Positions 1 through 5,868 of a stretch of 5,868 bases of DNA are shown piece by piece. The translations under genes were made by a program, and so were the position numbers. The stretch covers positions 1 through 5,868 of the forward strand of contig CAMTOL010000147.1 of assembly GCA_947074135.1 (NCBI GenBank). Direction: 5' to 3'. Position 1 is the first letter of the stretch; each line of letters begins with the position of its first letter. Below the pieces are notes generated by a model. That model was not told the origin of the DNA, ran no database searches, and saw only the letters and a program-made list of their open reading frames with translations. This DNA comes from an uncultured Rikenellaceae bacterium. Its GTDB lineage: Bacteria; Bacteroidota; Bacteroidia; Bacteroidales; Rikenellaceae.

Positions 1-159
1 TTTCGTTGTCAGCGCAGTTCAATGCTTGCGAGGGCGTGGACTGTCAGTTAAAATCTCTATCACATAAAGAATAGAGAAATACCATTTTTCCTGCGCATCG
101 TCCCAAACGGTGCGAACTTTCTTCTGTTCAAAAAGCTGTATTTTATTTTGTTGTAGCAT
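1..159 (-). pseudogene. BRO-N domain protein, 5' part, interrupted by a stop codon and cut by the window edge
   Basis: Starting from the ATG at 159-157, the frame reads MLQQNKIQLFEQ, then VRTVWDDAQEKWYFSI, then VIEILTDSPRPRK. This matches, from memory, the N-terminus of BRO-N domain proteins, the DNA-binding module of phage antirepressor-like proteins common on bacterial mobile elements. After 46 residues the frame meets TGA at 21-19. The family usually continues with Tyr-Trp, a short linker and Leu-Lys; here the frame gives His-stop-Thr-Ala-Leu-Thr-Thr-Lys, so the stop sits on the tryptophan position and several neighbouring codons also look altered. The same frame stays open to base 1, so the rest of the gene, if any, lies beyond the left edge. 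The start lies 19 bases after the preceding gene's stop and has only AT-rich sequence upstream, with no Shine-Dalgarno. Family assignment is fairly sure. Whether the stop is real decay or a sequence error near the window end cannot be told here. Confidence 0.75.
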
Positions 160-178
160 AAAATAACTTTTAAATTGA

Positions 179-778
179 TTATGCTAAATAGCTTTTATAT
201 TCCCGTCGTATAATATTTTGTATCTCTGTAATATGAGCTATTTGAGTGTTTATGGCTTCAGGGAGTTCTTTAAATAATTCTATTGCTCTTGCTTGTAATT
301 GTTGAATCTCTAGTGATTCATCATCTTTGCCTACAAGTCGGAGAGCACGGGCATCTTGATCTAATACACCTATCGAGGCTATGGTCGAATTGATAAACTC
401 CATTGATTCTCGTGTGCCAAATAAGTATTCAACATCCGAGAAGTCATAATAAAGATAAATCTGATTTAATCGAATTGGTGACTCATTATACAATCCTAAA
501 GCTTTTATCAAAGATGATTCTATTTTCGACAACACTACTGGATTGTATTTTGTACCAAGTTCATTATAGCCCATTTGCATCATTGAATAACAGTCAATCG
601 CTTCTTGAAACCAAGACATAGCTCTCTCGATAGCATCTGTTTTGCGCTGAAAGACTAATTTTTTAAGCTCTCGTTTGTATTGTACATTATCTGTGCGGGT
701 ATCTATTATCGCTTTTATAATAATCGTGATAATCGAACCTATTAGACCTGCTATTATCATTTTAAACTCTTCCATCAT
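179..778 (-). CDS. 199-residue membrane-anchored helical protein of unknown function
   Basis: I do not recognise this family. The N-terminus holds one strongly hydrophobic segment at residues 7-25 (MIIAGLIGSIITIIIK and on), followed by a basic, charged stretch at 26-46. By the positive-inside rule the remaining 150 or so residues should be cytosolic. That part reads as mostly helical with no enzyme motif I can name; it has a Met- and Tyr-rich patch at 64-71 and ends in RREYKSYLA. The frame opens one base after the stop of the 364-residue gene (TAG, T, ATG), so the two are almost certainly co-transcribed and coupled. The start is ambiguous: Met1 at 778 and Met2 at 775 lack a Shine-Dalgarno, whereas Met7 (760-758) has GGAAGAG a few bases upstream and would start directly at the membrane helix. 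As in the 53-residue protein, an N-terminal helix is followed by a basic cytosolic flank, so it may be the second membrane partner of the 364-residue protein. This role is inference. Confidence 0.85.
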   Translation of the reverse strand: MMEEFKMIIAGLIGSIITIIIKAIIDTRTDNVQYKRELKKLVFQRKTDAIERAMSWFQEAIDCYSMMQMGYNELGTKYNPVVLSKIESSLIKALGLYNESPIRLNQIYLYYDFSDVEYLFGTRESMEFINSTIASIGVLDQDARALRLVGKDDESLEIQQLQARAIELFKELPEAINTQIAHITEIQNIIRREYKSYLA

Positions 779-779
779 A

Positions 780-1874
780 CTATTCTAAATCAGGCAATCC
801 ATTGTCAAGTCTTCTCGCATTAGCGTGTGCTAAAACTCTCCCTACAGCAGTAATATTAAATGTTGTAGAATGATTATCCCACCACTCTCCGAGCATTTTA
901 AGATATGGTCTATTATTCCATTCTGTCATAAATTGCGTTTTATTATTTTCAATTAGCTCAGCAGTATTGTCATACAAATCATAGATGATGCGGAGATTGT
1001 CACATTGATGATTATTTAATGGAAGCTGATTGAATTGATTGACGACTAATTTCAGATCATTTATTGAATCTTTATCGAGTATATTTAACCGCACATAATC
1101 TGAATTTAATAGATGCTCTGTCAATATACTCTTGTTGAGTCCGACATCATCAAGTAGTTGTAATGCTTTATTATAATTATCACTATCCTTCTTTATTCCT
1201 ACAGCCACATATCCTTCAAGCCTATATGGCATATATTCTTTTATTTTTTTTATTGATCCAAAAGAGTTTAGACGTATAGCTCCAAGCGTGTCTAAGTGAT
1301 CTAACCAGTCATAGCCTTCTGGTAATGCACCATAAATAAGCTTATTATACAAATTGTTTAAGACATCAAGACCTTTAGAAATATTACCACTTACTGGACA
1401 AAAACAGCGTAGGCTATGAACTACAGTTAAGCCTAACAATGCTTCATCAGATATTTCGCTAACTATATCAACAGCTTGTTTTATACCAGCTCGAACCATT
1501 CTATTATCACCTCTTTCTACGCGCCTCTTTAATAATTCAGCCAACAAATTATAGTCTGCCTCTCGTTCTGTAGATGCCGCAGTTTTTTGTGCTTCAATTA
1601 ACAGAATATGAAAAGAAGGGTCAGCGAACATTGTTAATTGATCATCATATTGCTTTAGCTTAGGAATAATAAGTTCCTCAAACTTAGCAACTCTTTCATT
1701 TGCGAGAATTAGAGCTTCTTGTGTAAAATCTCTCTTTGCTATTTCATACTTTTCATCGTAAATTTCTCTAGCTCTTTTTTCATCTATACCAATTATAGTG
1801 ACATTCATGTTAGTAGATTGCAACATTGTTGCGCCGTCTCCACCATCTTGTGTTTGGTTATTTGTATTTAACAT
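780..1874 (-). CDS. 364-residue protein resembling the LPO_1073/Vpar_1526 family, with an N-terminal G/Q motif
   Basis: No biochemical function is known to me. The conserved pattern matches, from memory, the uncharacterised LPO_1073/Vpar_1526 family. Layout: residues 1-24 form a polar, probably disordered leader with the motif QTQDGGDGATMLQ at 7-19. Residues 25-75 form a charged helical module (IGIDEKRAREIYDEKYEIAK, then TQEALILANERV). Residues 84-152 hold the most family-like part: ADPSF, AQKTAASTEREADYNLLAEL, RAGIKQAVDIV and EALLGLTVVHSL. The C-terminus ends with ITAVGRVLAHANARRLDNGL (341-360). No membrane helix and no nucleotide-binding or nuclease motif is visible. The start is well supported: AAGGAGG lies five bases upstream of the ATG, inside the end of the 53-residue gene, with which this gene overlaps by 17 bases. 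The N-terminal motif repeats the one in that small protein's C-terminal tail, suggesting that the two products interact. The 199-residue gene follows after one base. A sensor or regulator role in a defence unit is inference. Confidence 0.85.
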   Translation of the reverse strand: MLNTNNQTQDGGDGATMLQSTNMNVTIIGIDEKRAREIYDEKYEIAKRDFTQEALILANERVAKFEELIIPKLKQYDDQLTMFADPSFHILLIEAQKTAASTEREADYNLLAELLKRRVERGDNRMVRAGIKQAVDIVSEISDEALLGLTVVHSLRCFCPVSGNISKGLDVLNNLYNKLIYGALPEGYDWLDHLDTLGAIRLNSFGSIKKIKEYMPYRLEGYVAVGIKKDSDNYNKALQLLDDVGLNKSILTEHLLNSDYVRLNILDKDSINDLKLVVNQFNQLPLNNHQCDNLRIIYDLYDNTAELIENNKTQFMTEWNNRPYLKMLGEWWDNHSTTFNITAVGRVLAHANARRLDNGLPDLE

Positions 1875-1923
1875 CTCTTCCTCCTTGTATCATTGTTGAG
1901 TTATCACCTCCTTTTTGGATTTG
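1818..1923 (-). repeat. Duplicated 13-residue motif in two adjacent proteins
   Basis: Two copies of Q-x-Q-x-G-G-D-x-x-T-M-x-Q are encoded in different frames by neighbouring genes. The first (1923-1885) is at residues 33-45 of the 53-residue membrane protein, as QIQKGGDNSTMIQ. The second (1856-1818) is at residues 7-19 of the 364-residue protein, as QTQDGGDGATMLQ. Eight of 13 residues are identical; N/G, S/A and I/L are further mild differences. The DNA also matches in part (CAA at each end and ACAATG in the middle). Short G/N/Q motifs shared by the C-terminus of an effector and the N-terminus of a regulator are the hallmark of bacterial amyloid signalling pairs. Whether these peptides form amyloid is not shown by sequence alone. 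Confidence 0.6.
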
Positions 1924-2019
1924 TTTTACGCTTTTTTTGATTCCAATTCTGTAACCAGTAAAGCCACCTACAATAAGACTAACTATTGAGGTAATTATAA
2001 GTTCTATAAGCCATTCCAT
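1858..2019 (-). CDS. 53-residue single-pass membrane protein with a C-terminal G/Q motif
   Basis: This small gene fills most of the gap between the AIPR gene and the 364-residue gene. It runs from ATG at 2019-2017 to TAA at 1860-1858. It starts MEWLIELIITSIVSLIVGGF, a single hydrophobic helix at about residues 3-21, followed by a basic stretch (R24, K28, K29, K32) that predicts a cytosolic C-terminus. The tail carries QIQKGGDNSTMIQGGRDV at 33-50. The first 13 residues of that stretch match the N-terminus of the next protein at eight positions (Q, Q, G, G, D, T, M, Q). The frame overlaps the next gene by 17 bases and its last codons contain that gene's ribosome binding site. No strong Shine-Dalgarno precedes its own start; a TATAAT box lies 20 bases upstream. 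I know of similar small proteins ending in GGDNST/IQ-GG-like tails, but of no established function. A membrane-acting effector or anchor recruited through the shared motif is a reasonable hypothesis. Confidence 0.75.
   Translation of the reverse strand: MEWLIELIITSIVSLIVGGFTGYRIGIKKSVKQIQKGGDNSTMIQGGRDVKYK
1875..1886 (-). promoter_or_regulatory. Strong ribosome binding site for the 364-residue gene
   Basis: AAGGAGG (1886-1880) is followed by the spacer AAGAG and the ATG at 1874-1872, an optimal Shine-Dalgarno and spacing. It lies inside the 3' end of the 53-residue gene, where the same bases encode Gln45-Gly46-Gly47-Arg48. It is by far the strongest such site in the window and fixes the start of the 364-residue protein. 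Confidence 0.8.
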
Positions 2020-2038
2020 AATCTTACTATGTTAAATT

Positions 2039-2069
2039 ATTATATTGTTGTTTTGTGATTGGTGGTTAA
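2039..2069 (-). promoter_or_regulatory. Possible promoter for the three-gene left-hand unit
   Basis: A perfect TATAAT (2044-2039) lies 20 bases upstream of the 53-residue gene. The best upstream hexamer is TTAACC (2069-2064), four of six matches to TTGACA, but with a long 19-base spacer. It falls inside a 10-base perfect palindrome, GGTTTTAACC (2073-2064), which could be an operator or chance. No clear Bacteroides-type TTTG / TAnnTTTG pair is seen. The 104-base gap (2020-2123) is the only intergenic stretch of any size, so a promoter here would separate the unit from the AIPR operon. No GC-rich hairpin with a T-run follows the AIPR stop, so read-through from upstream is equally possible. Confidence 0.3.
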
Positions 2070-2123
2070 AACCTAATAGCACTCCATTTCAATTATATCT
2101 TTATTATTAACTCACATAACGCT

Positions 2124-4451
2124 TTATTCAGGTTTAAATCCATGCTTTTTCAGAGTTTCTAAATTCTTCATACAAGCGTAGATATATTTATCGCTTAATG
2201 GAAATTTACCATCAAGAATAGCTTTCATAGTATTCCATTGCCAATCCTTTAAAGTTCTTCTCCGTTTGTCCCATTCAACCATCTGACGAACAACTTCCAT
2301 TGTTATTTCAGAGCTATTCTCAATAGGCTTCTTAATCGGTACCTCTGATTCGTCTTGAAGTTCATCAGCTCTGCTCAGCAAATCGATATTTTCAGCGCAC
2401 ACAATATCGTAAACTCTCATTGCTTTTGAACGCTCCAACTCATTGATTACACGGTTATGCTTAACCTTGCCAGCCATCTCAAAGGCTGTTGTTTGCTGAT
2501 TAATGGAAAGAAAACCAGATTCTTTACCCCAAGTTTCAATTTCTCTCCATAATTTATATGGGATTGACTTTAACAGCTCAATCTCATATTGTTGTTGCTC
2601 CTTCTCATCATCTGTTTCGGCGACTGCTTGTCGCTTTGCCATCTGAACTTCATCAGCCATATCAGCCTCAATGTCGGCTTTATTTACATTCCATACAACA
2701 TCTTTTATCTTTGTCCAACATTCCTCTTTCTTAGCCCACTCGATGTAGTGAGAGCTTGGCGAGTTATCAATGATAAACTGATTTAGTTTTTTCATCAGTT
2801 CATACATAAACTGGCTCAAAGAGCTTGAAATAGCCTGGTTTTTCCATATCTTATATAAGTCAAGCTGATAATTTGTCAAATGTCCTAATAGAGCTATTGC
2901 ATAAGGGACAACGGCATTTCTCATTTCACCAATATTATTTGGCTTTACCCCATATAATTTCTCTGCAGCTTTGAAAAGTATAATTTTGGCTACTATATCT
3001 TCAAAATATATACTATTAATCTTTTTTTGAGTGTTATTATTGATGAATTGTGCATAGTTTTTCTCATTTCCTCGTACTACAATATGAGGACCGATAACAA
3101 GACGTCTTCCCTCCCATACTTCCTGATAGGCATTTACATATTTTGCCAACTCAACCTTGGTAAACATTTGCCATTTTGGATATTTAAGATCAAACTGCTT
3201 TTGTCTCGATTTGGTAAAGCCATCCTTTTGGCGGATGTTCTTATATTGTCCCCGTGCTCTTTCAAAAAACCAGTTTGTCTGTATATTATTATGTTCTGTT
3301 GTCGGTGTTAAGATGTATCGAGATAACTTTTCCAGTTCAATTAAGAATGGGTTGTTTGCTGTAAAGTCTGCATCATTTACCTTGTTCTGAGTGTTAGCGT
3401 ATCTCGAAATTTGTGATACAATACCAGAAAACTCCTTTTCGTTTTTTATTACAGAGAGTTTAAGAGGTACAAAAATATTTGATATGTCAGCTTTGTCTTT
3501 TTTCCAAGTATGGTAAATAGATGCGGTGGTTTGTCCTCCATTTACAATCTGAAGATTCGATATTTTGCTAATATATTGCCCCGAAGCATCCAACTCGATG
3601 TGGTCAGCTGTAGCAGCGATACCATTATTGAAAGCAAGAAACATATGCGGTTCATTCATTATCGTATTTCTGATACCTTTGTTTATCTTACCTGTGAATT
3701 GAAGAAAAGACCTCACATTCTGCTCCAACAATCTTGCTCCAAACCGCTCATACAAGTTTGCGAGTCCTTGTCCTGGCATAATGGCAATATACGCTTGATA
3801 TTCGTCTGATTCCGTCTCAGCTGTAAGGCAAGGAACTTTAATTCCATCGTCCCCAAAGCATATCTCTATTGGGATTCGTGACTGCTCAGAGATGTTATAC
3901 AGGTAATTTATATCGACAACCCGACAAAACACTTTATACCCACCAATAGTTTGTGATGGTGGAAAATCTCCTTTATATTCACCATTGGTTAGGATTATAA
4001 TATTCACCCTTACGAGATTATCTTTTAGCTCCTTGTAATTTGCAAGTGTGTCTGCAAATTCGAAGATTGGAGATGACTCTTCAACCTCATTTACGTAATC
4101 GTTATAGACTGCTTTGCGGAAGAAATTTGTAATACGAGTTACTGCTTGATCTATTTTGTCTTTAGTTGTTTTTTGAATAGAACTATCTTCACCTAGATAA
4201 ATGGTTATAAATAAATCGACCGTCTCATAATTATCGGACAAAGCATAGCCGTTAATTTTATGTTGATTCCTAGTGCCTAATGCTTTTTCGTCATAGGCAA
4301 GATAGGAATTTTCGGTTTCACCTCCATCTGAAAGTAAATCCAAAGCAATTTGCGTAAAAAGTTGCTCTTGTGAAGCTCCTTCATCTGAGGAGTCCTGCAT
4401 AGAACGAATATCTTGATATAAAGATGAGTAGTATTTTTCTATTTCCTGCAT
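2124..4451 (-). CDS. AIPR family protein (abortive infection phage resistance)
   Basis: A 775-residue protein of the AIPR family (Pfam PF10592), named for its link to plasmid-borne abortive infection of phage. The N-terminal region (1-140) has SSDEGASQEQLFTQIALDLL and the conserved-looking NQHKINGYALSDNYETVDLF. The family core lies at about 240-500: VRSFLQF, a long gap, then MFLAFNNGIAATAD with the Asn-Asn-Gly at 275-277, and QIVNGGQTTASIYH at 302-315, the family's best signature. Then come QISRYANTQNKVNDADFTAN (347-366) and TNWFFERARGQYK (392-404). Residues 595-705 are charged and coiled-coil-like, and the tail (about 718-775) is a basic, Trp-containing helical segment ending LKKHGFKPE. The ATG overlaps the end of the PD-(D/E)XK gene by 13 bases, so translation is probably coupled; a GGAAGG lies too far upstream to serve as its ribosome binding site. 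In Z1-type operons AIPR is the usual last gene. Its exact biochemical role is not established to my knowledge. Confidence 0.93.
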   Translation of the reverse strand: MQEIEKYYSSLYQDIRSMQDSSDEGASQEQLFTQIALDLLSDGGETENSYLAYDEKALGTRNQHKINGYALSDNYETVDLFITIYLGEDSSIQKTTKDKIDQAVTRITNFFRKAVYNDYVNEVEESSPIFEFADTLANYKELKDNLVRVNIIILTNGEYKGDFPPSQTIGGYKVFCRVVDINYLYNISEQSRIPIEICFGDDGIKVPCLTAETESDEYQAYIAIMPGQGLANLYERFGARLLEQNVRSFLQFTGKINKGIRNTIMNEPHMFLAFNNGIAATADHIELDASGQYISKISNLQIVNGGQTTASIYHTWKKDKADISNIFVPLKLSVIKNEKEFSGIVSQISRYANTQNKVNDADFTANNPFLIELEKLSRYILTPTTEHNNIQTNWFFERARGQYKNIRQKDGFTKSRQKQFDLKYPKWQMFTKVELAKYVNAYQEVWEGRRLVIGPHIVVRGNEKNYAQFINNNTQKKINSIYFEDIVAKIILFKAAEKLYGVKPNNIGEMRNAVVPYAIALLGHLTNYQLDLYKIWKNQAISSSLSQFMYELMKKLNQFIIDNSPSSHYIEWAKKEECWTKIKDVVWNVNKADIEADMADEVQMAKRQAVAETDDEKEQQQYEIELLKSIPYKLWREIETWGKESGFLSINQQTTAFEMAGKVKHNRVINELERSKAMRVYDIVCAENIDLLSRADELQDESEVPIKKPIENSSEITMEVVRQMVEWDKRRRTLKDWQWNTMKAILDGKFPLSDKYIYACMKNLETLKKHGFKPE

Positions 4452-5446
4452 AGCTGAATATTGTTATATATTTCACCTTCCGGTACTAGATAGTCGGAGC
4501 ACATATCCACAATTATTGTATAATCAACATCTCCAACACCATCTCTGAGTTCTGATTCCTTAACACGAGGAAAGTCATTAGTTACGTTGTAGCTATTCTC
4601 TCTTCTTACTTTATAACTTCTATCGTTATAAAGTTCAGCGTCTTGAATAAAATAACTCGCCTCCAGCAGTTTCGCATTGAACATATTAAAGGCGAATACA
4701 TTATTATGTATCATTTTTTCTATATTCTTAACTATATCGTTTAGAGTTTCCCCATTTTTATTAGAGACCTCTACTGAAAGATGATACAAAAATAGATGTT
4801 CTAGTAAAGTTTCGTCCAATTGTCTTTCGCTGCTTATATGCAGTTTTTGATGATTGTTTGTCGAAGTCGTTTTTACTTCAACTGCACATTTTTGATATTG
4901 AAAATCTCTTAATGCCTTATCTGAACCAACCCAACCTTTTATTACATCGAAGCTATCCGAAAAAGTTGCCAGCAGCTTTCTTAATAGAAATAGCTCTCCA
5001 TACAATCCTTGCTGCTCTTGAAGCTGCAATCCTCCTCGCCCAATATTATCGAAAAGAGCACGCCATTTCCCCAGCTGATTTAGAATTGTTTTTATAATCT
5101 TGCTTGACTCCTTTATTTCTGATACTGCTAAAATTAGGTCCTCACATAGAACTGAAAAAATTTCAGTGTACAGATTATTAGCCAGCAATATAACCAGCAT
5201 CTTATTAGGATTTAAAGATGAGTCTTCTGTAATATACACTTGTACATCTTTTAGTCGAGTAAGTTGACTGATGTTCACTTTAATATCGCTGTCGTATGAT
5301 ATTGCTACACCTTTGTGATTTGTTTGGTTATCAAATATGCAGTATATGCAGTTAGAAAAATTTGGAGAATATGACTTCTTAACCATCCCCACTACATTTG
5401 CAGAGGCAAGCTCATCCCATATTTGGCATATTTTATTCTTCATCAT
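4439..5446 (-). CDS. PD-(D/E)XK motif nuclease, DUF4420 family
   Basis: Predicted restriction-type endonuclease subunit of the Z1/AIPR defence operon (Pfam PF14390, DUF4420), 335 residues from the ATG at 5446. It opens MMKNKICQIWDELASANVVG, the helix expected at the N-terminus of this family. The catalytic region lies at 143-194: LQEQQGLYGELFLLRKLL provides the helix glutamate (E151), then the fragments IKGWVG and RDF with D181, and CAVEVKTTS with E190 and K192. This gives D-x8-E-V-K, an intact PD-(D/E)XK active site. The C-terminal 140 residues (HLFLYHLSVEVSN onward) are the family's usual helical half. The frame is open further upstream to 5503, but that extension reads through the Z1 gene and lacks family features, so I use 5446 or the adjacent ATG at 5443. 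Overlaps are 11-14 bases with Z1 and 13 bases with AIPR. No Shine-Dalgarno is seen. The terminal stop is TAG. Confidence 0.9.
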   Translation of the reverse strand: MMKNKICQIWDELASANVVGMVKKSYSPNFSNCIYCIFDNQTNHKGVAISYDSDIKVNISQLTRLKDVQVYITEDSSLNPNKMLVILLANNLYTEIFSVLCEDLILAVSEIKESSKIIKTILNQLGKWRALFDNIGRGGLQLQEQQGLYGELFLLRKLLATFSDSFDVIKGWVGSDKALRDFQYQKCAVEVKTTSTNNHQKLHISSERQLDETLLEHLFLYHLSVEVSNKNGETLNDIVKNIEKMIHNNVFAFNMFNAKLLEASYFIQDAELYNDRSYKVRRENSYNVTNDFPRVKESELRDGVGDVDYTIIVDMCSDYLVPEGEIYNNIQLCRK

Positions 5447-5868
5447 TTTCAGTATTGTCATTAGTGTAATCAAACTCTTCCTCAGACTCACGATACCTAT
5501 CAATCAGACAACTATTTACTGCATACTCCTCTGTAATACCTGATTCCCCTTTGGGAAATGAAATTGCAAAACCGATGAAAGGTTCGCTATTTGAAGTAAA
5601 CATAGTCTCTTTATCCTTTATATTTGCTCCTTGTGGATCAAGGGGATAAATGATTAGAAGCGGATTAGATTTATCTCTATATTGTTCGCGCACAATTTTA
5701 GTCTTAGGATAATCTTTAGTCCACTCTGGATTTACCCACAATGTTTCTTTTTTAGCCTCATTTAATCATAACTCTGCTAAATCAATAAACTAATCAGCAG
5801 GATTTCCAACGATCTGATTTGTACGACTAAGATAAGCAGCAGTAGTAGCTTCCTCTCTATTACGCCCA
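5433..5868 (-). pseudogene. Z1-domain protein, C-terminal end, with two in-frame stops; 5' part beyond the window
   Basis: Reading leftwards from 5867, the frame gives GRNREEATTAAYLSRTNQIV, GNPAD, a TAG stop (5792-5790), FIDLAEL, a TGA stop (5768-5766), LNEAKKETLWVNPEWTKDYP, KTKIVREQY, NPLLIIYPLDPQGAN, EPFIGFAISFPKGESG and EEYAVN, ending in an acidic tail and TAA. This is the characteristic C-terminus of Z1-domain proteins (PF10593), which are linked to superfamily 2 helicase domains and lead the nuclease and AIPR genes in this operon type. Family-like residues occur on both sides of the stops in one frame, so there is no frameshift, only nonsense codons, 24 bases apart. As read, the product would lose about its last 120 residues, including the LIIYPLDP and GFAISFP blocks. 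A TTG at 5741 could at most restart a 102-residue fragment. Read-through, real decay or sequence error are the alternatives. Family assignment is fairly sure; the status of the gene is open. Confidence 0.8.

Noticed and set aside
403..621. Plus-strand open frame of 72 codons, and similar plus-strand frames at 2589-2786, 3027-3390, 3510-3809, 4858-5097 and 5337-5543
   Set aside because: All lie antisense to well-supported minus-strand genes, have no recognisable domains and no ribosome binding or promoter context. They are shadows of AT-rich coding sequence.
2064..2073. GGTTAAAACC perfect 10-base palindrome as an operator or terminator
   Set aside because: It is too short and AT-rich to terminate transcription, has no T-run, and palindromes of this size are expected several times by chance in a window this long. 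It is mentioned only because it overlaps a possible -35 element.
5447..5503. N-terminal 19-residue extension of the PD-(D/E)XK protein from the ATG at 5503
   Set aside because: The extension overlaps the Z1 gene by about 70 bases and is not like the family. The MMKNKICQIWDEL start near 5446 fits both the family N-terminus and the short overlaps typical of this operon.
19..5792. Stop-codon reassignment (TGA or TAG read as an amino acid) as an explanation of the in-frame stops
   Set aside because: The AIPR gene alone uses TGG for about 13 tryptophans and no in-frame TGA, and TAG ends the nuclease and the 364-residue genes. The stops are local, not a property of the genome's code.
1..5868. tRNA, rRNA, CRISPR array, insertion sequence or integrase attachment site
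   Set aside because: I saw no regularly spaced repeats, no transposase-like frame with terminal repeats, and no cloverleaf-like sequence. Apart from the 104-base gap, the window is almost fully occupied by coding sequence.

Overview
The window is AT-rich bacterial DNA in which every gene I can support lies on the minus strand, so transcription runs from the right edge to the left. It looks like part of a defence island. Host assignment is weak. Most starts lack a Shine-Dalgarno sequence, and the protein style fits a gut Bacteroidota. One gene, however, has a perfect AAGGAGG site, and relatives of its product are also known to me from Veillonella, so Negativicutes or other anaerobes remain possible.

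The right half (about 2124-5868) is the distal part of a Z1-type defence/restriction operon. In order of transcription it holds the C-terminal end of a Z1-domain protein (entering from beyond the right edge), a PD-(D/E)XK nuclease of the DUF4420 family, and a 775-residue AIPR (abortive infection phage resistance) protein. The three reading frames overlap by 11-14 bases, which suggests translational coupling. In the operon type described by Iyer, Abhiman and Aravind, the missing upstream genes would be a MutL/MORC-like ATPase and often a Dcm methylase and Vsr nuclease; none of these is in view. The Z1 frame carries two in-frame stop codons 24 bases apart (TAG at 5790-5792, TGA at 5766-5768), so this copy appears broken or contains sequence errors.

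The left half holds a second, tightly packed unit that starts after a 104-base gap: a 53-residue single-helix membrane protein too short for ordinary gene calling (1858-2019), a 364-residue soluble protein resembling the uncharacterised LPO_1073/Vpar_1526 family (780-1874), and a 199-residue protein with one N-terminal membrane helix (179-778). The small protein's C-terminal tail and the large protein's N-terminus carry the same short motif, Q-x-Q-x-G-G-D-x-x-T-M-x-Q. A glycine/glutamine motif shared between the C-terminus of a small membrane protein and the N-terminus of its larger neighbour resembles the arrangement of bacterial amyloid signalling pairs. This is the best candidate in the window for an undescribed system. 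A membrane effector nucleated by a cytosolic partner is inference only.

At the left edge (1-159) lies the start of a BRO-N (phage antirepressor-type) gene. It is interrupted by a TGA stop at 19-21, where the family usually has tryptophan. The three disruptive stops thus lie close to the two ends of the window, so sequence quality must be considered as well as genuine gene decay. Stop-codon reassignment is unlikely, because the intact genes use TGG for tryptophan and TAA or TAG as terminal stops.
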